Below, in pieces: positions 30,936 through 41,437 of a DNA stretch of 64,000 bases (its first letter is position 1; each line of letters opens with the position of its first letter). The DNA comes from Chitinophaga pinensis (lineage in GTDB: Bacteria; Bacteroidota; Bacteroidia; NS11-12g; UBA9320): NCBI GenBank assembly GCA_945897885.1, contig CAMDGU010000008.1:1-64000 (forward strand). Direction: 5' to 3'. The notes below the pieces were generated by a model, which was not told the DNA's origin, ran no database searches, and saw only the letters and a list, made by a program, of their open reading frames with translations. Position numbers and translations under genes: made by a program.

Positions 30936-31299
30936 TTTAAATTTAGTTATAGATAAATTGCTAGCTATATTTTTCTTAAAAAAATTGATACAGTTTAATT
31001 AAGAAGAAATGTTTCAGAAAATAACAAATTGGTTTGTAGTATTAACAAATACGTTTTAGTAAATAACTATTAGGTTATTATAGTCAAAGGTTTATGTTTT
31101 AATAGTAAAATGAACATATGACACTTAATACCTAGCTGATTATTTGGGAATAAGTCTTTTCAGCATAATTGGTTAGGTTTTTTACACATATCGAAAAAGG
31201 TGATTTGGCTTAGGTGTAAACACCTATTGTATTTGTAGTATTTATTCCTCTCCTTCGCATCAAAAAATATATAAATAGCAGAAACTAAAAACATTTCTC

Positions 31300-31413
31300 T
31301 CAAGAAAACCTTCCGAAATTATTGAAAGTCTTTTAATCGTTCGGAGTCGCGGAAGGGCCTTCTTGATTTAAATAGCTTGAGGGAATGCACCTCTTCAGGA
31401 TTACAGAAGAGGT
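31300..31413 (+). ncRNA. Candidate structured leader RNA
   Basis: Two strong hairpins: tcaagaa..ccttccg (31300-31315) with cggaagg..ttcttga (31350-31366); acctcttc (31389-31396) with gaagaggt (31406-31413). Confidence 0.35.
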
Positions 31414-31465
31414 TAATTAATAAATGTTTTACTACCGGATTAACATTGTAAAAAAATAAAATACC

Positions 31466-34400
31466 ATGAAAAAATTTATCCTAATCTTAGTTTTTCTTTC
31501 AATTTTTACAGCAATTCAAGCCCAAACCTATAGAAACATGGAATGGGTAAAAAATTATGGATCACCTGATAGTATTGAATGGTCGGCCACTACTAAGGAT
31601 GTTTATTGGAATGTTATAACAATTGGTAACACACAAGTAACAGGAGAAAAAACAAATATCCTTGTTACAAAATTTGATGATTCTGGCAGTATAATTTGGC
31701 AAACTGACTGGAATGGTCCGATGAACGGATTTGATTATGGGGCTGATGTTATATGTGATGCAATAGGCAATATATATGCTGTAGGGGCAAGTCATTACAA
31801 CAACGACACCACTTTTGACATAACAATAATTAAATATGATGAGTACGGAAATATAGAATGGGAAACTAACTATGACGCTGGAAAGAACGATTATCCAACT
31901 AAGATAACAAACGATATGTATGGTAATATTTATATTACAGGTACAAGTGAAGGAGATAGCACCGAACTGGATTTTATAACTTTAAAAATTGATAATATTG
32001 ATGGTGCACTTGTATGGGCTTCTCGCTATGACTATAATAATCATATGGATATCGCAGGAGACATAGTAACCGACCCTTCAGGTTCATTAACAGCTATAAC
32101 AGGAGGGAGTGAGGATTCTATAGGTATTTGGGATTATACCACTATTATTTATGATGTGGATGGAAATCAGACAGAAGTAAATAGGGCTTCTGCTAGCGGC
32201 AGCGATATAAATAAACCTAGAGACTTAGTAAAAGATAATCAAGGTAATTATTACTTAATAGGTGTTCATAATAATGGAAGTGATAACGACATAAAATTAA
32301 TAAAATTAGATTCTTCACTTGCTCCAGTATGGACTAGCATATACAGCAATGGCGGTGGTGGAACATATGAAGAAGGAAATACTTTAACTATAGATGACAG
32401 CGGATACGTTTATATTGGTGGATGGCAGGAAAATTTAGGTGCAGGTGAACGAAGATTTTTGGTTCTTAAATATGACAAATTTGGTAATTTAATTTGGGAA
32501 CAAAGCTTATGGCCAGATGAAAATAAACCTGTATCTGAAATTACAGAACTTAATGTAACAGGTAATAATGTAAATATAGTTGGATATTGTACCAATACCT
32601 CTAATAGTGATATAGTGACGGCTAGACTAAATGCTGATGATGGAGACTTGGATTGGATTGAAATCTGGGAAAATTACAAAGGAAGCATAGATCATCCATC
32701 AGGAATAGAACAGATAGGGCAGGATATATATGTTACAGGCCGAACAACTGATAGCGGCCATGTGCGCTGGATTGTTGTTAAATACACATTGTTTTAGAGA
32801 GACACCTCTGCTTTTAGAGATACACTTGGTAATGCCATATTTGCGAAAAACGAATTGATTGTTAGGTTTGACCATGAAGCCATAAAAATTGATGCTATTA
32901 ATACCACTTCATACAAAGAAACTGAATGGGGAGATTTGAACACTTTTTTGAAAGATACTGAGGCTGATATTGTTCAGGCTAAATTGGAACAAGCCTATAA
33001 TTATGAATTGGGTGGGGTAAAAGTGTATAAAATATTTAGGAATATGAGTACTTATGATACCACTACTTTATCAAGGTTGGGGGAGACTATTTCTATCCCA
33101 AAATTTTGGGCTACGTTTGTTTTATCATTCCCCGAAGGAAGTGATATTAGCGAAATAGCTGATTCACTTGACGCCTTGTTTCCTCTTGTGAAATATGCAC
33201 ATGCCAATCCTTCAGTAATTTCTCTCACGGCCGCAAATGATTCCATGTATCCAATACAAGCGCATTTACACCCTACAAGTAGTTATTCTTTGGGGCATAT
33301 AAATGTGGAGCCTGCATGGGCACTGACAGAGGCTCGTCCATGGATTCGTTTAGGAGTAATGGATGATGGGCTAAACTGGCGGCATAAAGATTTTGGCTAT
33401 GAAACTGGAAATCCTTCAAAGTCAAGCGTAATAACTGTTAGGGATTTTATGGATAAAAGGGAAATGAAGAACGATGATTATCAAACTAGAAGTCATGGTA
33501 CACCAATGGCAGGAATATTGGGTGCTGTAAGGAATAATGGAATAGGGATGGCAGGGATAGCAGGACGAAATGATAGTGTATCTAACACAGGAGTATCGCT
33601 GTATGGAATGAAAATAAAATATGAAATGGGAGCATGGGATCTAGTTTTTACTTATATAGCTGATGCCATTATTACATCGGCCGTATATGATTCGAATAAC
33701 GACAACAAAAATGCTTATAAATACGGATTACATATTAGTAATAATAGTTGGCGTATAGCAAACGCATTTACAGAGTTTTTTACTGATACTAATATAACAT
33801 TAATGAGAGAAGCTGTACATTTTGCCAACAGGGCTAAAGTAACCTTTGTAGCCGGGAGGGGCAATGAAGGTAATGAGCACTTAACCTATCCTGCATGTAT
33901 AGATGATGAGTGGGTAATAAGTGTAGGTGGTAGCGGCATCAATGGAGCATATAAAACTATAACAAATGGAGATGATTGGTGGGAACCAAGTTATGGATCC
34001 GAATTAGATGTGATAGCCCCAGCAACCAATGAGCTTATAAGAACTCTTGCAAATGATGGCCTATATATGTCGCAGACCGGCACCTCTAGTGCCACACCTC
34101 ATGTATCAGGGGTGGCAGCCTTGCTAATGAGTTATCTTAATGATTCATTTGTAACAAGCCATAACTTGGCTCCCGAAGATGTGGAACACATTATTCAAGT
34201 TACCGCTACCGATGTAAATGATTCTGGATATGATGCAAAATCAGGTCATGGTAGAATTAATGCTGGAGCAGCCTTGCAATATGTAAACAAAGCTAACCGA
34301 AGGCTAGAACATTGGAGCAGCGACTCAATTACTCATGGAATGTTTAAAAGTCTGTATGATTCTAATCAAATTATAAGGATTAGTGAAAGGTATCAGAATG

Positions 34401-35026
34401 GCGAAGGTAAATGGTTTAAACCCGGATATTACAAGGCGAATGTTTATAAAATAAATGTTAATTTAAGTCATAGTGCTATAATGAATGTCTCAGATGATTC
34501 TATAGTGGATGTATGGACAAGGGCAAGTTCTTCAAATTTATTGCCTTTGTATAATGCAAATAACTATTTATTGCCACATGAAAGAGTTTCATTGGATGCT
34601 GTACATACTTTATACACAGAATTGTCTGGTTATATTTATAAAATTAGTGATACCAACGACAATTTTATAGGATGGTGGCCTTTTGATACAACCAAGCCTA
34701 GAGTTGCCAATACCATATTGTTTCAAAAGAAATATAAGGCATCTGCCACTATTAAAAAAAATATGGACAGGAAGAGTTCTGTAATGGTATATCCAAACCC
34801 CGGCATTGGTCAACAAACCATAAAAATAAGAACAAACCAAGCCGAAAAACTTGATATAAAGCTATATGATGTTTCAGGAAGATTGGTGCAAAATATTTAT
34901 AAAGGTAAAATATGGCCAGGAGAACAAATGTTTAATACAGATATAAGTCTTCTTTGTAACGGGGTCTATTTTTATAGTATTGACCTTGGCGAAAATCAAT
35001 TACATTTTAAAATTTTAAAACAATAA
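31466..35026 (+). pseudogene. Beta-propeller-like + subtilisin-like (S8) protease with T9SS type A domain, interrupted by one in-frame TAG at 32795-32797
   Basis: ORFs 31466-32797 and 32855-35026 share a frame; the intervening 57 nt are open (RDTSAFRDTLGNAIFAKNE); catalytic motifs LGVMDDGL, RSHGTPMAGI, GTSSATPHVSG; C-terminal VYPNPGIGQQTIKI. Confidence 0.75.
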
Positions 35027-35027
35027 T

Positions 35028-36323
35028 ATGAAAAAAATATTCCCCATAATCCTGATTATATTAATCGGAGTTGAAGGCACACATGCTCAATCTAGAAAGT
35101 GGATGCCAATACCTCAAGAGGTCAATGATATAGTATGGGATTTTGCTATTTATAAGGGCCAACTAATAGCTGGGGGTTATTTTACTAAAGCGGGACAAAC
35201 TTCCGTTAATCATATTGCAGCATGGGATGGTAATAAGTGGACTCCCTTGGGCAAAGGGTTAAGGGGGCCTTATGCCGGGGCTGAAAAAATGTATGTCCAT
35301 GACTCTTTGCTTTATGTTAAAGGTTTTTTTGATTCAGCTGGCGAGGTAGCTGCCAGAGGATTAGCCGTATGGAATGGTAAAGAATGGAAGAACCTTTTAA
35401 AAAATGGCCTTATGGATACTTTGAGAAAGGTACATTCTTTTGCAGTTTACAAGAATGAAATTTACGTAGGAGGAAATTACAGCCAAATAGGGGGTATCAA
35501 AGCAAATGGAATTGCCAAATGGGATGGAGAGAACTGGCACTCGCTTGGGACAAATAAATATACCGATGCACAAAATTTATACGTATTTGAAGAAGAATTG
35601 TATATGCTTGGCTCGATAGATTTGGGAGGACCTTATAAAGATTATATTGCAAGGTGGGATGGGACATCATGGAAAAAGCTCTCTACAGGTGTCGGAAATC
35701 AACATAAAGGTATGATAAATTGGAATGATAAGCTACTTATTGGTGCAAATACACCGCTTCAAATACCTCCTGTAGATTATAGAGATTTAGTCCAGTGGGA
35801 TGGGGATACCATTATTAGGTTTAGCCGACAACTTATGATTAATTTGTACAATTTTAAAATTTTCGAAAATGAACTTTATTGTTTTGGTGGTGGTGGTATT
35901 ATGAAATGGAATGAGGATTCATTAAATTGGAATTATTTTGACACAGGGATTCAAAAAAGCACCATAAGGACAATGGTAGAATATGAAGGAGAATTATATT
36001 GTGGAGGTGATTTCGATAAATTTACACAGAGCAATTGTAATTATATTGCCCGATATACTGATAAGGTTGGTATCTATCTCACTAAAGAAAAACCTATAAT
36101 TGGATTGTACCCAAATCCTGTTAAAACAATCCTTTCAATACAAGGCATAGCGATAGACTATATAGTTATTAGTAGCCTCAGTGGGCAAATTGTTATGCGT
36201 GAAGAAATAAATGGAGCTGAGAATTCAGAGATTGACTTAGGATTATTATCTAATGGCCTTTATATATTAGAATTAATAGGAAAGGATGGAAATGTTTACA
36301 GGGAGAAGATTGTTAAGAATTGA
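35028..36323 (+). CDS. Secreted repeat protein (kelch/propeller-like AWDGNKWTPLG repeats), T9SS type A sorting domain
   Basis: Signal peptide; repeated (A)xWDGxxWxxLG; LYPNPVKTILSIQG...GLYILELIGKDGNVYREKIVKN. Confidence 0.82.
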   Translation: MKKIFPIILIILIGVEGTHAQSRKWMPIPQEVNDIVWDFAIYKGQLIAGGYFTKAGQTSVNHIAAWDGNKWTPLGKGLRGPYAGAEKMYVHDSLLYVKGFFDSAGEVAARGLAVWNGKEWKNLLKNGLMDTLRKVHSFAVYKNEIYVGGNYSQIGGIKANGIAKWDGENWHSLGTNKYTDAQNLYVFEEELYMLGSIDLGGPYKDYIARWDGTSWKKLSTGVGNQHKGMINWNDKLLIGANTPLQIPPVDYRDLVQWDGDTIIRFSRQLMINLYNFKIFENELYCFGGGGIMKWNEDSLNWNYFDTGIQKSTIRTMVEYEGELYCGGDFDKFTQSNCNYIARYTDKVGIYLTKEKPIIGLYPNPVKTILSIQGIAIDYIVISSLSGQIVMREEINGAENSEIDLGLLSNGLYILELIGKDGNVYREKIVKN

Positions 36324-36419
36324 AAAAAATGATTTGAAAAAGGAACTCCTCACTCAATTTTGGAACATAAAAGATTTAGGATTCTAAAAGCATCCTTATC
36401 TTTATTTTTATCAATCATG

Positions 36420-36665
36420 TAAAGACTTACCGGTTGCGGCTCAGTTGTACTTATTGACCCTTTTCCTGCTTGGCGAAAAGCATTGGTAACTATCCTAAAA
36501 GTATTAAGGCAGACTGCAAAATTTAATTGGCATCTGTCGAACCTTGTAGCTTTTATAAGATTAAACCTGTTTGTTAAAATTGATCTGCAAAAATGGATGG
36601 ATAAACCATTTGAAGAACACATTGAACCACCACCTCAGTTCAACATACAGGGGGTTCTTTTTTGA
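36420..36665 (+). mobile_element. Probable 3' remnant of an insertion-sequence transposase
   Basis: Open frame ...PFPAWRKALVTILKVLRQTAKFNWHLSNLVAFIRLNLFVKIDLQKWMDKPFEEHIEPPPQFNIQGVLF* resembles C-termini of Bacteroidota DDE transposases; no upstream portion present. Confidence 0.45.
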
Positions 36666-36770
36666 AAATAGGAAAACTCATATCGCAAATGAACTAAAAC
36701 CAATACCTTTGGTTCAAATTAAAAAACCTTTAGGACACTATTGATCTGAAATAATAATTTGAATTGAAAT

Positions 36771-39700
36771 TTATAAAATCTCAATGACCTTCCTTACCAA
36801 GCGAAATCTGCCTGTAAAATCTCTAACTTTTATTTCCAAAACATAGCTTCCCCTTTGAAGAGTTTTACCATCTTTATCTTTTCCATCAAATGGTTTTCCA
36901 TTTAAGTCTGACTCAAAAATCTTTTCGCCCCAGCGGTTGTATATTCGAATTTCAGATGTTGAAATTCCTTTTGAAACAATAGTGAGTTCGTCGTTAAACC
37001 CATCATTATTGGGAGAAATAGCATTGGGAACCCACAAATAATAAATATCTCCAATAATCACATCTTTATAGAGAGTATCACTGCATCCCAATGAATTTTG
37101 GGTAACCAGCATTACTTTAAATGTACCTTGTGTTTTATATTTATGAGTTGGATTTGAATTTTTTAATTCAGTAAATAAATCTCCAAAGTTCCAGTTAAAA
37201 CCGGTGTAGTTAGTTGAAAGATTGGTAAATGTTACATCAGGATTAGCTAATGTTGGTTCATCCGGAAGGAAAGAAAAATCACTGCTTGGTAATTCTATCA
37301 CGGTGATATATGCTTTTTTAGTAGCCGAATTAATACAACCGCTAGGTGATGTTGCATTTAGAATTACATCAAAAATTCCCGCTGTTTTGTAAATGTATTT
37401 TGGTGATGGCAGCGTGCTTTGGTCTATGGCATTAAATTTCCAATCATAACTTAAAGCTCCCGTTGTGAGGTTTGTAAATTGAACCTCATCATTGCGACAA
37501 ATAAGTAGCTTATCTGAATTAAAATCTACTGCAGGCATACTGTTCACAACAATAGAATGCAAAGTACTGTCTTCATTAGAGCAATAATCTTTTAAATTTA
37601 TTTTAAAGTTACTTGTTACTATCGGCTTAAGAAAAATGGACGAATTTGTGGTTTGGACTCCATTAATAAACCATTTGTATTTTGAGGGCACCCCTCCGCT
37701 AAAATTAAGATTTAGTTGAGAAGAATCGCCAAAGCAGAAGCTCGTTTTTGAGAGAGTAGTTGTTAGTTTAAGAGGGGCCAAAACAGTAACCTTAATTGAC
37801 ATTGTATCATCACTGGTTGTGCAATTGTCTTTTAATGTAAGCAAATACCTTGTTGTACTTACAGGAGATACAGATTGGTTTTTATTACTAATTAATCCAT
37901 TATCCCAAATAAATTGATATTGCAATGTTTTGCCTCCTGATGCATTTGGTTTTAAAACTGCATTACCGCCATAACAAATAGTTGTATCCCTTAATCCCGA
38001 AATATTTAAAGGATTTAAAACATTCACTAAAATAGAATCTTTAGCATTGGTTGAACAATTATCAGAAAGGGTTAAGGTATATTTAGTTTGAGTTGTAGGA
38101 TTAACCGAGTTGGTTTTAGTAGCAGAAAGTCCCTGGGTCCAGCTGTATTTATAGTTAGCAATATCACCTCCACCGGTTGTAGCTTTCAATAAAACAGATG
38201 TGCCATTACAAATGGTGGTATCATTATTTAAGGAAAGGGTAAGAGGTAATCGCACTTTTACAAAAACTGAATCCTTTGCCGGTTTTACAGTGCAGCCATC
38301 GGTAAGAGTTACTTTTATCCAGGTATTAACATTTAAATTAATGGTTTTGGGAATTCCAGTTCCTAATCCACTATTCCAGGTATAGGTATAATTGCTGGTT
38401 TTTCCACCCGTACCATTAGCATTTAAATTTACTGTTTTATTAAAGCAAATTAGGGTATCATTGGTTAAAAGATCTGTTTTAAGAGTATCGCGGACAGTTA
38501 TGTTTATGTAAGCAGTGTCGTTCAATAGCGTGCAGCCATCCGAAAGTATAACCTGATATTGAGTTGTTACTTTTGGTTTAACAATATGGCTACTAGCATT
38601 TCCTAATCCATTGTTCCAAGTAAATTGGTAGGTTGAACTTTGACCGCCAGAGGCAAATGCATTTAAGGCAACTGATTGACCAACACATATGGTCGAATCT
38701 TTAGGCAGGGTAGCAGAAAGAGAATCTCTAACGATAACTAATACCTGCGATGAATCAACTGATTTGGTACATACATCTGTTAAATAGACTTTGTAAACTT
38801 TAGAAACAACAGGAGCTACTGTTATTGAATCGTTGGTCGATATAGCTTTCCACAAGTAGGCATAATCTTTAAAATAACCTCCGGTGCCTTGGGCATGTAA
38901 AACAACGGAATTGCCAATACAAATGGTGGTATCTTTAAAAGCAGTTAAGTCAATGGGCTGCTTGTAAGCTCTATAAGACATTTTAAAACCGCGACCCGTT
39001 ACAAAAGGATCTGAACGATGACGAAGCGTTATCAAACTTCCTGAAATTTTAAAGCTTTTGCCTGCAAATGGCAACGTGCTGCCGGTAAATCCCCCAATTT
39101 TGGTACCTCCCGGATATTGACCTTGATAAATATACAGGCTATCGTATTTGTCCTCATAGTCAAAATCATAAAATTTAATCACTATGGAATCGGATCCCGG
39201 AACTCCTATTTTCAAGAAGTTGTTATTTGATTGCTTATAAAATCCTTCTCCACCATCGTCATATACAAATGCCATGCATTTACTTGTGCTGTCGGTTCCG
39301 CTTTGTGGCATAATCACAGAATTACAGATGTCAAAAGTGGAATCAATTTTAACATAAGCGGCTTTTGTCATACTATCACTCTTATTAAGAAAACAGCTCT
39401 TTGCAACTAATTTAATTGAATAAGTGCCAAATGAAGAATACGTATATCCGGGGCTATATGAGGTTGAGGCAGACCCATCACCAAAATACCATTTAACTGA
39501 TGCGGCGTTTGTACATAAATTTTTAAAGGTTACAACCTTGGAAGGACTGCAAACAACAGTATCGGCAGAAAAATTAGCTTTTACATATCCACTATCATAC
39601 TTGGCTCCAACATTGCAAGCATACCAAGCATTGGTTACAGCTATTACCTCTTTACTGCAGTTGCCATATAAATCTACTGCGGCTCTGATAGAGTAAAATC

Positions 39701-41276
39701 TTGCATCGGCATATTTTGAGGAGGAGGTTAAGTAAACCGTTAAATTTCTGTAAGCTATTTTTTCTGCTTTAATTATTCCTAAACTATCCACTTTGAAGGT
39801 ATTTGAAACATCATTTACACCTGTTCCTCCTTCGGTAATTAAATAATACCACCAGTTTTGAACCCCACTATTTATATGAACCCCACCATTATCTCCGGCC
39901 CCACCATACCAATTAGTACTTTTATAACATCTCGGGTGGTTTTTTAATTTTGGATTTAGCATGCTACGCAATCCAGTGCCTCCGGTGGTAATATCTTCCC
40001 CAATTTTCCAGTCATATTGTGCAGGTCGTCCATAGCGTTCTATGGTATTTCCAAAAATATCACTGAAGGATTCATTTAAAGCGCCTGATTCATAACTATA
40101 AACCAAATTGGCACTGTTTGTTGTTACTGCATGAGTTATTTCATGCCCGCAAACATCAATTGCCGTTAAAGGTTTAAAAGTGTTGCCATCACCATAAGTC
40201 ATGCACACCCCATTCCAAAATGCATTGTCGTAATTATTTGAATAATGCACAAAACTGTAAATTCGGGCATTGTTGTTGTTATAACTTTTCCGATTGTGAA
40301 CGTTGAAATAGTAATCGTAGGTAACCTCGGCCCCCCAATGGGCATCAGTAGCAACTTCATCTTTTTTGGCATTTACGTTATTCCAAACATTATTAGAATC
40401 TAAGAAATCAACAGCAGCAGCATAACTCGTTCCATTTTGCAGGTTCAAAGTATAAATTCCGTTTCCTTTTGTATTTTCAATAAGTCTAAATTTATTAGGG
40501 TTTATGCTATCTGTAATAATATTTCTAGTTCCGCTGTATTTTGTTATTGCTTTACCTGGCACATCGGTGGTGTGAAGTAAATTTTCGCGAGCAATTATGC
40601 TGCCGTTAATAGCGCTTACATAAATATTTTCGCCTAATAAAGGTTCTTGGGCATGAATGGTAAACTTGTAGGTTAAGGAAAATTGGGGGTTATCAAAATC
40701 TAGATTTTTTGGGCAAAACATTAAGTCTCCTTTGGGAAACCATGTTGCATTTTTATCGTCCTTAATTATTTTTATTAACTCTTCTTCTTCCTTAAATTGC
40801 CATTTATAGCTAATAGCACCAACGGTTTCGATAACTTTTGCCAAGCAACTGTTTTCAGTTAAAAGAGTTGTATTTGATTTTTCGTTTACATCAAAAACTT
40901 CTCCGTTAAAAGAATGTAATCGATTGTTTTTTATGTGGGCAATGACTATTCCTCCTAAAATTGGAACATTATTAAAAGTTTGCTGAAAACGCAAATGGTC
41001 AAAACCTAATTCATCATGTTCTTCTTTTGTTAGTTGCAGATTGTACAAACTTGAAAATCCTAAAACCTTTGTTAAATAAGGAAGAGTTTGTTCTTTGGTT
41101 ATTACCAAGGTATTACCTAATAACGCATATTTTATTTTTCCGGTAGTTTCATTGAGTCTTAAAATTTCGGACCCCGGAAGTTTTCTATCCGCTTCAGCTC
41201 CTTCAAAAATTTGAGCTTTGATATGCTGAATTAAAAATAAAAACAGAAATACTGAAAGTAGTTTTTTAGCCATCAT
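36771..41276 (-). CDS. M4 thermolysin-like metalloprotease with PKD, CUB-like and six ~85-aa repeats, T9SS type B (gliding motility-associated) C-terminal domain
   Basis: VCGHEITHAVTTNSANLVYSYESGALNESFSDIFG; YDDGGEGFYKQSNNNFLKIG...DSLYIYQG; DTTIC.G..V.L.A.(G)GG repeats; LWVPNAISPNNDGFNDEL...IYNRWGEKIFES. Confidence 0.92.
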   Translation of the reverse strand: MMAKKLLSVFLFLFLIQHIKAQIFEGAEADRKLPGSEILRLNETTGKIKYALLGNTLVITKEQTLPYLTKVLGFSSLYNLQLTKEEHDELGFDHLRFQQTFNNVPILGGIVIAHIKNNRLHSFNGEVFDVNEKSNTTLLTENSCLAKVIETVGAISYKWQFKEEEELIKIIKDDKNATWFPKGDLMFCPKNLDFDNPQFSLTYKFTIHAQEPLLGENIYVSAINGSIIARENLLHTTDVPGKAITKYSGTRNIITDSINPNKFRLIENTKGNGIYTLNLQNGTSYAAAVDFLDSNNVWNNVNAKKDEVATDAHWGAEVTYDYYFNVHNRKSYNNNNARIYSFVHYSNNYDNAFWNGVCMTYGDGNTFKPLTAIDVCGHEITHAVTTNSANLVYSYESGALNESFSDIFGNTIERYGRPAQYDWKIGEDITTGGTGLRSMLNPKLKNHPRCYKSTNWYGGAGDNGGVHINSGVQNWWYYLITEGGTGVNDVSNTFKVDSLGIIKAEKIAYRNLTVYLTSSSKYADARFYSIRAAVDLYGNCSKEVIAVTNAWYACNVGAKYDSGYVKANFSADTVVCSPSKVVTFKNLCTNAASVKWYFGDGSASTSYSPGYTYSSFGTYSIKLVAKSCFLNKSDSMTKAAYVKIDSTFDICNSVIMPQSGTDSTSKCMAFVYDDGGEGFYKQSNNNFLKIGVPGSDSIVIKFYDFDYEDKYDSLYIYQGQYPGGTKIGGFTGSTLPFAGKSFKISGSLITLRHRSDPFVTGRGFKMSYRAYKQPIDLTAFKDTTICIGNSVVLHAQGTGGYFKDYAYLWKAISTNDSITVAPVVSKVYKVYLTDVCTKSVDSSQVLVIVRDSLSATLPKDSTICVGQSVALNAFASGGQSSTYQFTWNNGLGNASSHIVKPKVTTQYQVILSDGCTLLNDTAYINITVRDTLKTDLLTNDTLICFNKTVNLNANGTGGKTSNYTYTWNSGLGTGIPKTINLNVNTWIKVTLTDGCTVKPAKDSVFVKVRLPLTLSLNNDTTICNGTSVLLKATTGGGDIANYKYSWTQGLSATKTNSVNPTTQTKYTLTLSDNCSTNAKDSILVNVLNPLNISGLRDTTICYGGNAVLKPNASGGKTLQYQFIWDNGLISNKNQSVSPVSTTRYLLTLKDNCTTSDDTMSIKVTVLAPLKLTTTLSKTSFCFGDSSQLNLNFSGGVPSKYKWFINGVQTTNSSIFLKPIVTSNFKINLKDYCSNEDSTLHSIVVNSMPAVDFNSDKLLICRNDEVQFTNLTTGALSYDWKFNAIDQSTLPSPKYIYKTAGIFDVILNATSPSGCINSATKKAYITVIELPSSDFSFLPDEPTLANPDVTFTNLSTNYTGFNWNFGDLFTELKNSNPTHKYKTQGTFKVMLVTQNSLGCSDTLYKDVIIGDIYYLWVPNAISPNNDGFNDELTIVSKGISTSEIRIYNRWGEKIFESDLNGKPFDGKDKDGKTLQRGSYVLEIKVRDFTGRFRLVRKVIEIL

Positions 41277-41437
41277 TACATGTGATTATTACTCCAAATG
41301 AAACGCAATTTAATAATAAATATTTATATTTTAGTGTTTTAAGTAGTTTTTACTCCACCCAAGAGTTTTGTAGAGAGAATTCAACAAATAGTGGCACTAA
41401 AATTATTATCTAAACCAATCCTAACAATTCTATAGTT

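Noticed and set aside
31300-31413. SRP RNA, 6S RNA or tmRNA
   Set aside because: Lacks the conserved SRP apical motif, 6S overall helix or tmRNA tRNA-like ends; kept only as an unclassified structured candidate
25732-32797. Genome-wide reassignment of TAG as a sense codon
   Set aside because: TAG ends otherwise normal genes in this window (1741, 14412, 24987), so the two internal ambers do not support recoding
36350-36622. Minus-strand 90-aa ORF
   Set aside because: Antisense to the better supported transposase tail; no family recognised
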